Assembly: GCF_011926545.1 (NCBI RefSeq)
Contig: NZ_JAATIT010000002.1
Coordinates: 62,001 to 126,000, forward strand
Direction: 5' to 3'
DNA from: Sphingopyxis italica
GTDB lineage: Bacteria; Pseudomonadota; Alphaproteobacteria; Sphingomonadales; Sphingomonadaceae
Length of the DNA stretch: 64,000 nt
Shown here: positions 25,669 to 33,708 of the stretch, piece by piece
How the letters are laid out: every line of letters begins with the position of its first letter
Numbering within the stretch: position 1 is the stretch's first letter
Notes under the pieces: model-generated
Database searches by the model: none
What the model saw: only the letters and a program-made list of their open reading frames with translations
Told to the model about the DNA's origin: nothing
Program-made: the position numbers and the translations under genes

Positions 25669-25942
25669 TCGCGCCTATCGCGCCGCGCCCGCCGATACGC
25701 TGCGTATCGAGCCGCTCGGCGAGCTGACCGCGATTTTCGACCGGCGATCGATGCAGACGCATCTCGTCGTGTCGCCCGTGCCCGAAATATTGGACGCGAT
25801 GGGCGCCGACGCCTGCACGCCCGCGCACGTCGCCGAGCGGCTGGCCGCGCTGTTCGATATGGAAAGCGCCGAGGAGGCGCAGCCGATCCTCGCCGAGCGG
25901 CTTTCGGAACTCGCCGCGATGGGACTGGTGGAGCGCGCGTGA
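25661..25942 (+). CDS. PqqD-like peptide chaperone of the HPr-rel-A system
   Basis: A 93-residue protein with the PqqD fold. It has the N-terminal strand TLRIEPLGELTAIFDRRSMQTHLV, the helix VPEILDAM, and a terminal LAAMGLVERA. PqqD-like proteins bind leader peptides of ribosomally made modified peptides. The gene is followed by an HprK-related kinase and a nucleotidyltransferase in the order known for HPr-rel-A clusters (TIGR04353/TIGR04352). Both boundaries overlap the neighbours, giving tight translational coupling. No precursor peptide gene was identified nearby. Confidence 0.78.
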   Translation: MADRAYRAAPADTLRIEPLGELTAIFDRRSMQTHLVVSPVPEILDAMGADACTPAHVAERLAALFDMESAEEAQPILAERLSELAAMGLVERA

Positions 25943-26805
25943 GGCATAGCGCGCGCATCGCGGTCGGCCCGGTGCAATTTCGCATCGGCAGCGATTGGGC
26001 CGGCCCGGTCGCCGCGCTCGAACGGCTTTATGCGGCCTATCCGCAGGACGATATGCGCCCCGCCGACGCGACGGTGCGGCTGTTCGCGGCGCGGCCGTGG
26101 CGGCGCTGGCTGCGGCCGTCGGTGCATATCGGCGGCGATTTCATCGTCCCCGGCGCGCTGCCGCTGCCGCTGTCGATGGGGCTGCTCGCCGCCGAGATGG
26201 GGATGAACTTGCAGGTTGCGCTCGGCTGGCGGCGGCACCTGCTGCTTCACGCGAGCGCGGTCGCAAGGGACGGCCGCGCGCTGATCATGTCGGGCGAATC
26301 GGGATCGGGCAAATCGACGCTCGCTGCGCTGCTGGGCGAGGACGACTGGCGGCTGATGGGCGACGAGTTCACGCTGATCGACCCGGCGGGCGGCGATGCC
26401 TTTGCCTTTCCGCGCGCGGTGAGCCTCAAGAACGAAGCCATTGCAGAAGTCGCGGCGCGCGTCGATCCGGCGCGGCTTGGGCCTTTGCTCGCGGGGACCC
26501 CGAAGGGCGACATCCGCCACCTGATCCCGCGCGCCGACGCGGTCGCCGCGATGCACGCGCCCGCGCGCCCCGCGCTGCTCCTCTTCCCGCGCTTCGGCGG
26601 CGCGGCCGGCATTGAACCGATGGGCGAGGGCGAGGCCTTCGTCCGGCTGACCGAAGCGTCGACCAATTATGTCGCGCTCGGCGAGGCTGGATTTGCGGCG
26701 CTGACGCGGATGGTCCGCGAAACGCCGGCGTTCGGCATCACCTATCCCGACAGCGCGGCGGGGATCGCGCTGGTCGAAGAATTATGGGCGGAGGCGGCGC
26801 GGTGA
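25939..26805 (+). CDS. HprK-related kinase A
   Basis: A 288-residue P-loop protein related to HPr kinase/phosphorylase. Walker A is GESGSGKST at residues 119-127, preceded by LLLHASAV. A Walker-B-like MGDEFTLID is at residues 140-148. It lacks the DRTA-type phosphatase hallmark of true HprK, and no HPr gene is close. It belongs to the HPr-rel-A system, where the phosphorylated target is unknown. It begins at GTG 25939 overlapping the PqqD-like stop and ends overlapping the nucleotidyltransferase start. Confidence 0.82.
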   Translation: MRHSARIAVGPVQFRIGSDWAGPVAALERLYAAYPQDDMRPADATVRLFAARPWRRWLRPSVHIGGDFIVPGALPLPLSMGLLAAEMGMNLQVALGWRRHLLLHASAVARDGRALIMSGESGSGKSTLAALLGEDDWRLMGDEFTLIDPAGGDAFAFPRAVSLKNEAIAEVAARVDPARLGPLLAGTPKGDIRHLIPRADAVAAMHAPARPALLLFPRFGGAAGIEPMGEGEAFVRLTEASTNYVALGEAGFAALTRMVRETPAFGITYPDSAAGIALVEELWAEAAR

Positions 26806-27821
26806 GCGCCGTCGCCGCCTTCGTCGACCTGCTCGCCGGGCGGCGCGACGCCGCGACGCTGGGGCCGCGTGACTGGGACGGCCTGATCGGCGTCGCGCGC
26901 AGCGAAGCGATGCTCGCGACGCTCGCGCACCGGCTTGACGGCGCCGCCGTCCCGCCCGCAGTCGCCGCGCTGTTCGCCGACCAGCGGGCGGCGGCGGAGG
27001 TCGCGCAGCGCCAAGCCTTGTGGGAAGCCGAGATGGCGCGCCGCGCGCTCGCGCCGGTCGGGATCGAATTCGTACTGCTGAAGGGCGCGGCCTATGCCGC
27101 CGCGGATATGACGTGCGCGGCGGGGCGCCAGATCGGCGACCTCGATATCCTCGTGCTCGGGGCCGACATTCGCCGCGCCGAAAATGCGCTGCTCAAGGCG
27201 GGCTGGGAATGGGTCAAGTCGGACCCCTATGACGATCATTATTACCGCGCACACATGCACGAGCTGCCGCCGATGATTCACTCGGGCCGCGACCGCATGA
27301 TCGACGTCCATCACACGATCCTGCCAAAGACGCACCGGATCACACCCGACGCGCTCGCGCTGGTCAGCGATGCGGTGACGAGCGGCGGCGGCTTTGCGGT
27401 GCTGCAACCGACCGATATGGCGGTGCATTGCGCGGCGCACATGCTCGCCGACGGCGATCTGCAGGGGGGCTTACGCAACCTGTGGGATTTTCACCTGATG
27501 ACGCGAGGTTTCGCGGCGGCCGATCCTGGGTTTTGGAGGCAGCTCGACGGCCGGGCGGCGTTGCACGGGCTGCAGGATGCGGTGCACCGTGCCGCGCGGC
27601 TGTCGCGCGACCTTTATGGCGCGGCGCTGCCGGGCGGATGGGACCGGCAGGATCCCGCTGATATCTGGTTCCGCCGCCGCCTGCTCGCGCGCGACGATTG
27701 GGGGCGGGTGACGCAGCCGCTGCTCGAACAGGCTTTCTACATCCGCTCGCACTGGCTGCGCATGCCGCCGGCGATGCTCGCGAAGCATCTCTGGACGAAA
27801 TGGCAGAAACAGCATTCGTAA
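26802..27821 (+). CDS. nucleotidyltransferase-fold protein of the HPr-rel-A operon
   Basis: The 339-residue protein contains a nucleotidyltransferase-family core. FVLLKGAAYAAADMTCAAGR and QIGDLDILVLGAD supply the G-x-DxD metal site. Then comes MIDVHHTILPKTHRI and a helical C-terminal half with HCAAHMLADGDLQGGLRNLWD. Similar proteins transfer AMP or a nucleotide to a protein or small molecule; the target here is unknown. GTG 26802 overlaps the kinase stop in the same GTGA manner as the kinase start, so it is preferred over ATG 26784. It is the last gene of the operon; repeat A' follows. Confidence 0.82.
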   Translation: MSAVAAFVDLLAGRRDAATLGPRDWDGLIGVARSEAMLATLAHRLDGAAVPPAVAALFADQRAAAEVAQRQALWEAEMARRALAPVGIEFVLLKGAAYAAADMTCAAGRQIGDLDILVLGADIRRAENALLKAGWEWVKSDPYDDHYYRAHMHELPPMIHSGRDRMIDVHHTILPKTHRITPDALALVSDAVTSGGGFAVLQPTDMAVHCAAHMLADGDLQGGLRNLWDFHLMTRGFAAADPGFWRQLDGRAALHGLQDAVHRAARLSRDLYGAALPGGWDRQDPADIWFRRRLLARDDWGRVTQPLLEQAFYIRSHWLRMPPAMLAKHLWTKWQKQHS

Positions 27822-27828
27822 CCCATGC

Positions 27829-27916
27829 CCGTTCGCCCTGAGCTTGTCGAAGGGCTGTTCTTTTCCTTATGCGATCAAAAGAAAGAACGGTCCTTCGACA
27901 AGCTCAGGACAAACGG
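27829..27916. repeat. palindromic intergenic repeat, family A'
   Basis: The outer arms begin CCGTTCGCCCTGAGCTTGTC and end with the inverse GACAAGCTCAGGACAAACGG. An inner GTTCTTT/AAAGAAC pair forms a second stem. The element lies at the convergent end of the nucleotidyltransferase and gph genes. Confidence 0.8.
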
Positions 27917-27931
27917 ATAATTTGGAGCGGG

Positions 27932-28594
27932 TCAGAGCCGCGCGAGCAGCGGGACCAACTCGTCGAAATGATCGATCACATGGTCGGCGCCCAGCTCGCC
28001 CGCGGGCCGGTCGAGAAAGCCGAAGCTGACCGCGACGCTCGGCACGCCCGCATGTTTCGCCGCCATGACGTCATAAATGCTGTCGCCGATGAAGACAGCG
28101 CGCCCGCCGCCGCACCGCTCGATCATCGCGCGGATCGGCTCGGGCGAGGGTTTGCGTGCTCCCACCGTGTCGCCGCCGATGATCGTCGCCATGCGGTCGG
28201 CGAGGTCCAGTCCGCCGAGCAGTTGCCGCGCGAGCCCCTCAAGCTTGTTGGTCACGACCGCGGTGCGCACGCCCAGCGCATCGAGCCCGTCGAGCGCGGC
28301 GACGACGCCCGGAAAGGGACGGCTGTGGACCGCGATATGCGCTTCGTAAAAGCGCAGCAGTTCGGGATAGAGCCCTTCGACCGCGCCATCGGGGACGCCG
28401 CCCGAAGCGCGCAGCCCCTCCTCGAGCATATGCTTCGCGCCGCGCCCGATCATCGGCCGCACCGCCGCCTCGGCGAGCGGCGCGCGATCCATTTGCGCGA
28501 GCGTATGATTGACCGCCGCGGCAAGGTCGCCGAGCGTGTCGAGGAGGGTGCCGTCGAGATCGAAGCCGACGATCGCAAAAGGAAATCCGTTCAT
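27932..28594 (-). CDS. gph: phosphoglycolate phosphatase-type HAD hydrolase
   Basis: A 220-residue HAD subfamily IA phosphatase. Motif I is GFDLDGTLLDT (nucleophile and acid/base Asp), motif II VVTNK, motif III Lys in ARKPSPEP, motif IV FIGDSIYD. Gph recycles 2-phosphoglycolate formed by oxygenase reactions and DNA 3'-end repair. The helical cap is complete. It is divergent from glmU, with about 60 bases between starts. Other HAD substrates remain possible. Confidence 0.85.
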   Translation of the reverse strand: MNGFPFAIVGFDLDGTLLDTLGDLAAAVNHTLAQMDRAPLAEAAVRPMIGRGAKHMLEEGLRASGGVPDGAVEGLYPELLRFYEAHIAVHSRPFPGVVAALDGLDALGVRTAVVTNKLEGLARQLLGGLDLADRMATIIGGDTVGARKPSPEPIRAMIERCGGGRAVFIGDSIYDVMAAKHAGVPSVAVSFGFLDRPAGELGADHVIDHFDELVPLLARL

Positions 28595-28653
28595 CCGCCG
28601 CGCATGGCGCGATGCTCTGGAAACCGCAATGATTTGCTGGCATGGCAGCGCGC

Positions 28654-30009
28654 ATGAGCAACCCCATCGCCGCCATCATCCTTGCCGCGGGCAAGGGCAC
28701 CCGCATGAAATCCGACCTGCACAAGGTGCTGCACCCGATCGCGGGGCGGCCGATGCTGCTGCACCTGCTCGACAGCTTCGCGGCGCTGCCGCCCGCCGCG
28801 ACGGTCGTCGTCGTGGGTGACCGGCGCGAACAGATCGAAAGCGCGCTGGCGGGCACCGGCGCGAGCGTCGCGGTGCAGGATCCGCAACTCGGCACCGCGC
28901 ACGCGGCATTGCAGGCAAAGGGCGCGCTCGCCGGTTTCGCGGGCACCGTGCTCGTCTGTTTCGGCGATTGTCCGATGCTGACCGCCGATACGGTGCGGCG
29001 GCTGTGCGGCGCGCTCGATGCTGGCGCGACAGTCGCCGTGCTCGGTTTTCGTCCGCGCGATGCCGCCGCCTACGGCCGTATCGTCGCCGATCCCGACGGC
29101 AATGTTCTCAAGATGGTCGAATATAAGGATGCGTCGCCCGAGGAGCGGGCGGTCGATCTGTGCAATTCGGGCGTGATCGTCGCCCATGCGCGCGACATGT
29201 GGCGCCTGCTCGAAGCCGTCGGCAACGACAATGCCCAGCGCGAATATTATCTGCCCGACGTCGCGACGGGGGCGATTGCCGAAGGCGCGCGCGTCGTCGT
29301 GATCGAGACCGACGCCGCCGAGGTGGCCGGGGTGAACAGCCGCGCCGAACTCGCCGGACTGGAAGGCGAGTGGCAGGCGCAGCGTCGCCGGCGGGCGATG
29401 GACGAGGGGGCGTCGCTGATCGCGCCCGATACCGTCTGGTTCTCATGGGATACCGAGCTCGGCCGCGACGTGACGATGGAACCCAATGTCTTTTTCGGCC
29501 CTGGGGTGACGGTCGCGGACGGGGTGAAGATCCGCGCCAACAGCCATATCGAAGGCGCGACGATCGGCGCGGGCTGCGAAGTCGGTCCGTTCGCCCGGCT
29601 CCGACCCGGCACGATTCTCGGCGAAAAGGCGAAGATCGGCAATTTCGTCGAGACGAAGAAAGCGGTTCTCGGCGAGGGCGCGAAGGCGAACCATCTGACC
29701 TATCTGGGCGATGTCAGCGTCGGTGCCGCCGCGAATATCGGCGCGGGCACGATCACCTGCAATTATGACGGCTATTTCAAATATAGGACCGAGATCGGCG
29801 AGCGTGCCTTCATCGGATCGAACAGCGCGCTCGTCGCGCCGGTCCGGATCGGCGCCGACGCGATCGTCGCGGCGGGCAGCGCGGTCACGCGCGACGTCGC
29901 CGACGGCGAGCTTCGCCTTGTGCGCGGCGAGCAGCTGGTCAAGCCCGGCTGGGCCGACCGCTTCCACGACGCGATGCGCAAGAAGAAAGCGGCGGAGAAA
30001 AAGGCGTGA
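28654..30009 (+). CDS. glmU: bifunctional GlmU (N-acetyltransferase / uridylyltransferase)
   Basis: Makes UDP-GlcNAc from glucosamine-1-phosphate in two steps. The N-terminal uridylyltransferase begins IAAIILAAGKGTRMKSDLHK. It contains GTAHAAL and CFGDCPMLTADT. The C-terminal half is a left-handed beta-helix acetyltransferase, with hexapeptide repeats from about residue 255 and the conserved ANHLTYLGDVSVG and GTITCNYDG. At 451 residues it is full length. An earlier ATG at 28642 would add four residues. It overlaps the start of a 104-residue hypothetical gene. Confidence 0.97.
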   Translation: MSNPIAAIILAAGKGTRMKSDLHKVLHPIAGRPMLLHLLDSFAALPPAATVVVVGDRREQIESALAGTGASVAVQDPQLGTAHAALQAKGALAGFAGTVLVCFGDCPMLTADTVRRLCGALDAGATVAVLGFRPRDAAAYGRIVADPDGNVLKMVEYKDASPEERAVDLCNSGVIVAHARDMWRLLEAVGNDNAQREYYLPDVATGAIAEGARVVVIETDAAEVAGVNSRAELAGLEGEWQAQRRRRAMDEGASLIAPDTVWFSWDTELGRDVTMEPNVFFGPGVTVADGVKIRANSHIEGATIGAGCEVGPFARLRPGTILGEKAKIGNFVETKKAVLGEGAKANHLTYLGDVSVGAAANIGAGTITCNYDGYFKYRTEIGERAFIGSNSALVAPVRIGADAIVAAGSAVTRDVADGELRLVRGEQLVKPGWADRFHDAMRKKKAAEKKA

Positions 30010-30320
30010 ACAACCGTTATGATGACAAACCCTTCCTGCGCTTCGTCGATGCGTGGGTGCTGAAGGCGATCGGCCATCTCGACGAAGCGACCGAAAATTA
30101 TTGCGAGGCGATGGTCCCGCAGCTCGAACAAAGCTTTGGCGCGAAGGGAAGCTGGGAGCAGATCGTCGAGCAGCAGATGAAGTTCGGCCCCGAACTGCCG
30201 GCGCAGATCCGGAAGATCTGGACCGACGGCAAGGCGCGCTTCGCCGAAGGCAATGGCGAGGCGCCCGACCCGGTGCAATTCGCGATGATCTTCGTCGACC
30301 GCAATTTCGGGCGCGCCTGA
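30006..30320 (+). CDS. conserved hypothetical protein following glmU
   Basis: A 104-residue, soluble, acidic and aromatic-rich protein of unknown function. It begins at GTG 30006 within the glmU stop (4-base overlap), so it is likely co-translated with glmU. Predicted helices dominate (FLRFVDAWVLKAIGHLDE, QIVEQQMKFGPEL). There is no signal peptide or cysteine motif. The coupling and clean codon use argue that it is a real gene. Confidence 0.7.
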   Translation: MNNRYDDKPFLRFVDAWVLKAIGHLDEATENYCEAMVPQLEQSFGAKGSWEQIVEQQMKFGPELPAQIRKIWTDGKARFAEGNGEAPDPVQFAMIFVDRNFGRA

Positions 30321-30360
30321 CCGGCGAACCGAAAGCCGATCGCCGCGCCGGCGCCGGCCG

Positions 30361-31135
30361 CTAACAAGTCCGAACGTCGGTCGCGGTCAAGGCTTTCGTC
30401 GCGCATTGGAGCTTGCTCGTCGCTTCCTCCTCGGCGTTGGCGGTGGCCTTGGAAAGCGCGATGACCGCGCTGGCGATCGTGCCGGCGCGAAAATAGGCGT
30501 CGAGGTCCGCCATCGCCGCGGTGAGCGGATAATCCTTATACTCCGATTTCATCCCCGCGAGGATCGGCAGATGCGCGGTCTTCCGGTCCGCCCGCATCGC
30601 GTTGATCAGCGCGGGGCCTGTCTGCTCGTAATAAAAGGCTTCGTTCGCGAGAGTCTGGGTGCTGCCGGTGAAGGTCGCAAGCGCCGAAAGAACCGTTTTG
30701 ACGCCGGTGGCGTCGATCAAGGTCGCGCCCGTTTCGAAGGCCGATCGCGTGGCGCCGACGTAGAAATCCGCCTTGGCTCGTCCCGCGAGAAGATTTCCTT
30801 CATATGCACTGTAATTATGATTGATGATGAACATCAAATCGTTGATCACCAAGTCGCGAAAATTCCGGCATTTCACCAGTTCGACGCTATTGTTCGCGGT
30901 TACGTGATCGCGGCATTTTTCATAGAAATCGAGCCAGCTTCCGGCTTTCGCGACCGGCATCGATGTCCCGCTCCGCGTAACGGCGTCCAGATATTTGTTC
31001 GCAATGACCTCGATGGCGCCGTCGCTAAACGGTTTTTTTGGGAATTGCCGCGACCCCCTGACCGCCAACACTGGCACAAGCGGCCGTCATAGCCGTAAGG
31101 CTAGACAACAAGATCAGCCGAATCATCTGCTTCAT
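30361..31135 (-). CDS. putative lipoprotein interrupted by a frameshift at an A7 run
   Basis: A complete lipoprotein signal lies in one frame from ATG 31135: MKQMIRLILLSSLTAMTAAC, with a GGGGGAA ribosome site upstream. That frame ends at a TAG after IPKKTV. The mature domain of about 230 residues continues in the next frame from 31046 down to the stop at 30361. Removing one base from the seven-A run on the coding strand (T7 on the plus strand, 31033-31039) joins the two parts seamlessly as IPKKPFSDGAIEV. It is therefore a recent frameshift, a sequencing error, or a site of slippage. The mature part is helical, with a few cysteines, and matches no family I recognise. Confidence 0.65.
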
Positions 31136-31224
31136 TTCCCCCATCTCCCCTCGTTACTGACGCTATCATCAATCGGAAGTGGATCAATGGCTTCCGCTTC
31201 GATTTCCCATCCGATCCGGCAGCA

Positions 31225-31252
31225 TTGACTTGATATCACGATATGATATCGA
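31225..31252 (+). promoter_or_regulatory. vapBC promoter with embedded operator
   Basis: TTGACT (31225-31230) and TATCGA (31247-31252) are spaced 16 bases apart. Between and overlapping them is the inverted repeat GATATCA-CGATA-TGATATC (31232-31250). The -10 box ends only 6 bases before the antitoxin ATG and there is no ribosome site. The transcript may therefore be leaderless, with VapB-VapC binding the palindrome to autoregulate. This is inferred from sequence only. Confidence 0.55.
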
Positions 31253-31258
31253 ATTGCG

Positions 31259-31483
31259 ATGCGCTTCCTCGCGGACATTCCGGACAATGATATCCAATGG
31301 CTCGAGGCGCTCGCCGCCGAACAGGGTGTCTCGCGCGCCGAGCTGGTCCGGCGGGCGGTGGCCGCTTATCGCGCCGATGTGTCGGGCGACGCGATCGACA
31401 ATGCGTTCGGCATCTGGCGCGACCGCACCGACATCGGCGACGGGCTGAAATATCAGCGCCGCCTCAGGGGCAAGCGCGAATGA
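31259..31483 (+). CDS. vapB: ribbon-helix-helix antitoxin (VapB/CopG-like)
   Basis: A 74-residue protein with an N-terminal ribbon-helix-helix DNA-binding fold (MRFLADIPDNDIQWLEALAA, then SRAELVRRAVAAYRAD). Its charged C-terminal tail probably wraps the toxin. ATGA overlap with the PIN toxin gene gives tight coupling, as usual for type II toxin-antitoxin pairs. It likely represses its own promoter through the palindrome at 31232-31250. Confidence 0.85.
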   Translation: MRFLADIPDNDIQWLEALAAEQGVSRAELVRRAVAAYRADVSGDAIDNAFGIWRDRTDIGDGLKYQRRLRGKRE

Positions 31484-31848
31484 TCGACGCGCAGTTCGAC
31501 AGCGACATATTGATCGATGCGCTGAACGGCGTCGAGGCGGCGCGCGCGGAAATCCGCCGCGCCGGACGCAAAAGCGTCAGCCGCGTCAGCTGGACCGAGG
31601 TGATGTCGGCCGCCGACGCGCAGACGCTGAAGGCGGTCGAGGCGTTCCTCGGTTGCTTTCAGGTCGAGGAGATCGGCGACGCGGTCGCGCGCCGCGCCGC
31701 GGCGCTCCGCGCCGAGCGCAAGGGCTTGACCTTGGCCGACGCTTTCGTACTGGCGACCGCGCAGATCGGCGGACGCATCCTCGTCACACGCAATATCAAG
31801 ATATTTCCGGCATCGATGCCGGGTATTCGCGTCCCCTACACGCTATAA
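31480..31848 (+). CDS. vapC: PIN-domain toxin (VapC-like ribonuclease)
   Basis: The 122-residue PIN-domain protein carries the expected acidic active-site residues: Asp in DSDILIDAL, Glu in SWTEVM, Asp in LTLADAFVLATA, and the terminal VTRNIKIF. VapC toxins cleave specific RNAs, often initiator tRNA or rRNA, and are held inactive by the adjacent antitoxin. Located between the frameshifted lipoprotein and glmS; it ends 15 bases before glmS. Confidence 0.88.
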   Translation: MIDAQFDSDILIDALNGVEAARAEIRRAGRKSVSRVSWTEVMSAADAQTLKAVEAFLGCFQVEEIGDAVARRAAALRAERKGLTLADAFVLATAQIGGRILVTRNIKIFPASMPGIRVPYTL

Positions 31849-31863
31849 AGAAAGCCAGAATCC

Positions 31864-33687
31864 ATGTGCGGAATTATCGGAATCATCGGCACGGCCCAGG
31901 TGGCGGACCGCCTCGTCGAGGGGCTTCGGCGCATGGAATATCGCGGCTATGACTCGGCGGGGGTGTGTACGGTCGAGGGCGGGCAGCTGATCCGGCGCCG
32001 CGCCGAAGGCAAGCTCGGCAATCTGGTGAAGGAGCTGGCGGGCAATCCGGCGCCCGGCACCGTCGGCATCGCGCACACGCGCTGGGCGACGCACGGCGCG
32101 CCGACGACGAGTAACGCGCACCCGCACGCGACGGGCGAGGTCGCGCTGGTCCACAATGGCATCATCGAGAATTTCAAGCCGCTGCGCGAGGCGCTGCAGG
32201 CGCGCGGGCACAAATTCGAAAGCGAGACCGACACCGAGGTCGTCGCGCATCTCGTCAGCGAACAGGTCGAGGCGGGCAAGTCGCCGCAGGATGCGGTAAA
32301 GGCCGTGCTGCCGCAGCTTCGCGGCGCCTTCGCGCTCGCGATCGCCTTTCGCCAGCATCCCGAACTGCTGATCGGCGCGCGCCTCGGCTCGCCGCTCGTC
32401 GTCGGTTATGGCGAGGGGGAAACCTATCTGGGCAGCGATGCTTTGGCCTTGGCGCCGCTGACGCAGAAGATCGCCTATCTCGACGAAGGCGACTGGGTCG
32501 TCATCACGCGCGAGGGCGCGCAGATTTACGATGCCGAAAACAACCCCGTGACGCGCGAGGTCACCACCAGCGGCGTCACCGCCGCGGCGGTTGAGAAGGG
32601 CAATTACCGCCACTTCATGCAGAAGGAGATTTTCGAGCAGCCGACGGTGGTCGCGCAGACGCTCTCCTCCTACATCCGCCCGCTCGAACAGACGGTCGCG
32701 CTGCCGCAGATGGATTTCGACCTGTCGAAGATCGATCGCATCACCATCGTCGCGTGCGGCACCAGCTTCTATGCCGGCATGGTCGCCAAATATTGGTTCG
32801 AGACCTTTGCGCGCGTGCCCGTCGACATCGATGTCGCGTCGGAGTTTCGCTACCGCGATCCGGTGCTGGCACCCGGCGGGCTCGCGCTCTTCATTTCGCA
32901 GTCGGGCGAGACCGCCGACACGCTCGCGGCGCTGCGCCATTGCAAGGCGAACGGCCAGACGATCGCGGTCGTCGTCAACGTGCCGACGAGCAGCATGGCG
33001 CGCGAGGCCGACCTGCTGCTGCCGACCCACGCGGGGCCTGAAATCGGCGTCGCCTCGACCAAGGCCTTCACCTGCCAGCTCGCGGTGCTCGCCGCGCTTG
33101 CCGCGCACCTCGCGCTAAAAAAGGGCAAGCTCAGCGCCGCCGAAGAGCGCGAGATCGTCAAGCATCTGATCGAAGCGCCCGCCGCGCTCAACGCCGCGCT
33201 TGCGCATGACGAGGATATCGCGGCGATGGCGCACCTCGTCGCCCCCGCGCGCGATGTGCTCTACCTCGGCCGCGGCCCCGACTATCCGCTCGCCCTCGAA
33301 GGCGCGCTCAAGCTCAAGGAAATCAGCTACATCCACGCCGAAGGCTATGCGTCGGGCGAGATGAAGCACGGCCCGATCGCGCTGATCGACGAGGCGGTCC
33401 CAGTGATCGTCCTCGCGCCGTCGGGCCCGCTGTTCGAAAAGACCGTCAGCAACATGCAGGAAGTCATGGCGCGCGGCGGCAAGGTCGTGCTGATCAGCGA
33501 CGCCGAAGGGCTCGCCGAAGCGGGCGAGGGCTGCATGGCGACGATCGAGATGCCCAAAGTCCACCCGCTGATCGCGCCTTTGGTGTACGCGGTGCCGGTT
33601 CAGCTGCTCGCCTATCATGTGGCGGTGGCGAAGGGGACCGACGTCGATCAACCGCGCAATCTCGCGAAATCGGTAACGGTGGAATAG
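31864..33687 (+). CDS. glmS: glutamine-fructose-6-phosphate aminotransferase (isomerizing)
   Basis: The first committed step to UDP-GlcNAc: fructose-6-phosphate plus glutamine to glucosamine-6-phosphate. The 607-residue protein starts MCGIIGIIG, with the amidotransferase nucleophile Cys2, followed by GYDSAGV and IAHTRWATHG. Two SIS sugar-isomerase domains follow (CGTSFYAG, FISQSGETADTLAAL; YLGRGPDYPLALEGALKLKEISYIHA is split across the second). It ends QPRNLAKSVTVE as usual. No glmS ribozyme is visible upstream, where VapC lies only 15 bases away. Confidence 0.97.
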   Translation: MCGIIGIIGTAQVADRLVEGLRRMEYRGYDSAGVCTVEGGQLIRRRAEGKLGNLVKELAGNPAPGTVGIAHTRWATHGAPTTSNAHPHATGEVALVHNGIIENFKPLREALQARGHKFESETDTEVVAHLVSEQVEAGKSPQDAVKAVLPQLRGAFALAIAFRQHPELLIGARLGSPLVVGYGEGETYLGSDALALAPLTQKIAYLDEGDWVVITREGAQIYDAENNPVTREVTTSGVTAAAVEKGNYRHFMQKEIFEQPTVVAQTLSSYIRPLEQTVALPQMDFDLSKIDRITIVACGTSFYAGMVAKYWFETFARVPVDIDVASEFRYRDPVLAPGGLALFISQSGETADTLAALRHCKANGQTIAVVVNVPTSSMAREADLLLPTHAGPEIGVASTKAFTCQLAVLAALAAHLALKKGKLSAAEEREIVKHLIEAPAALNAALAHDEDIAAMAHLVAPARDVLYLGRGPDYPLALEGALKLKEISYIHAEGYASGEMKHGPIALIDEAVPVIVLAPSGPLFEKTVSNMQEVMARGGKVVLISDAEGLAEAGEGCMATIEMPKVHPLIAPLVYAVPVQLLAYHVAVAKGTDVDQPRNLAKSVTVE

Positions 33688-33708
33688 GATCAGCATCGCG
33701 GAGGGGGT

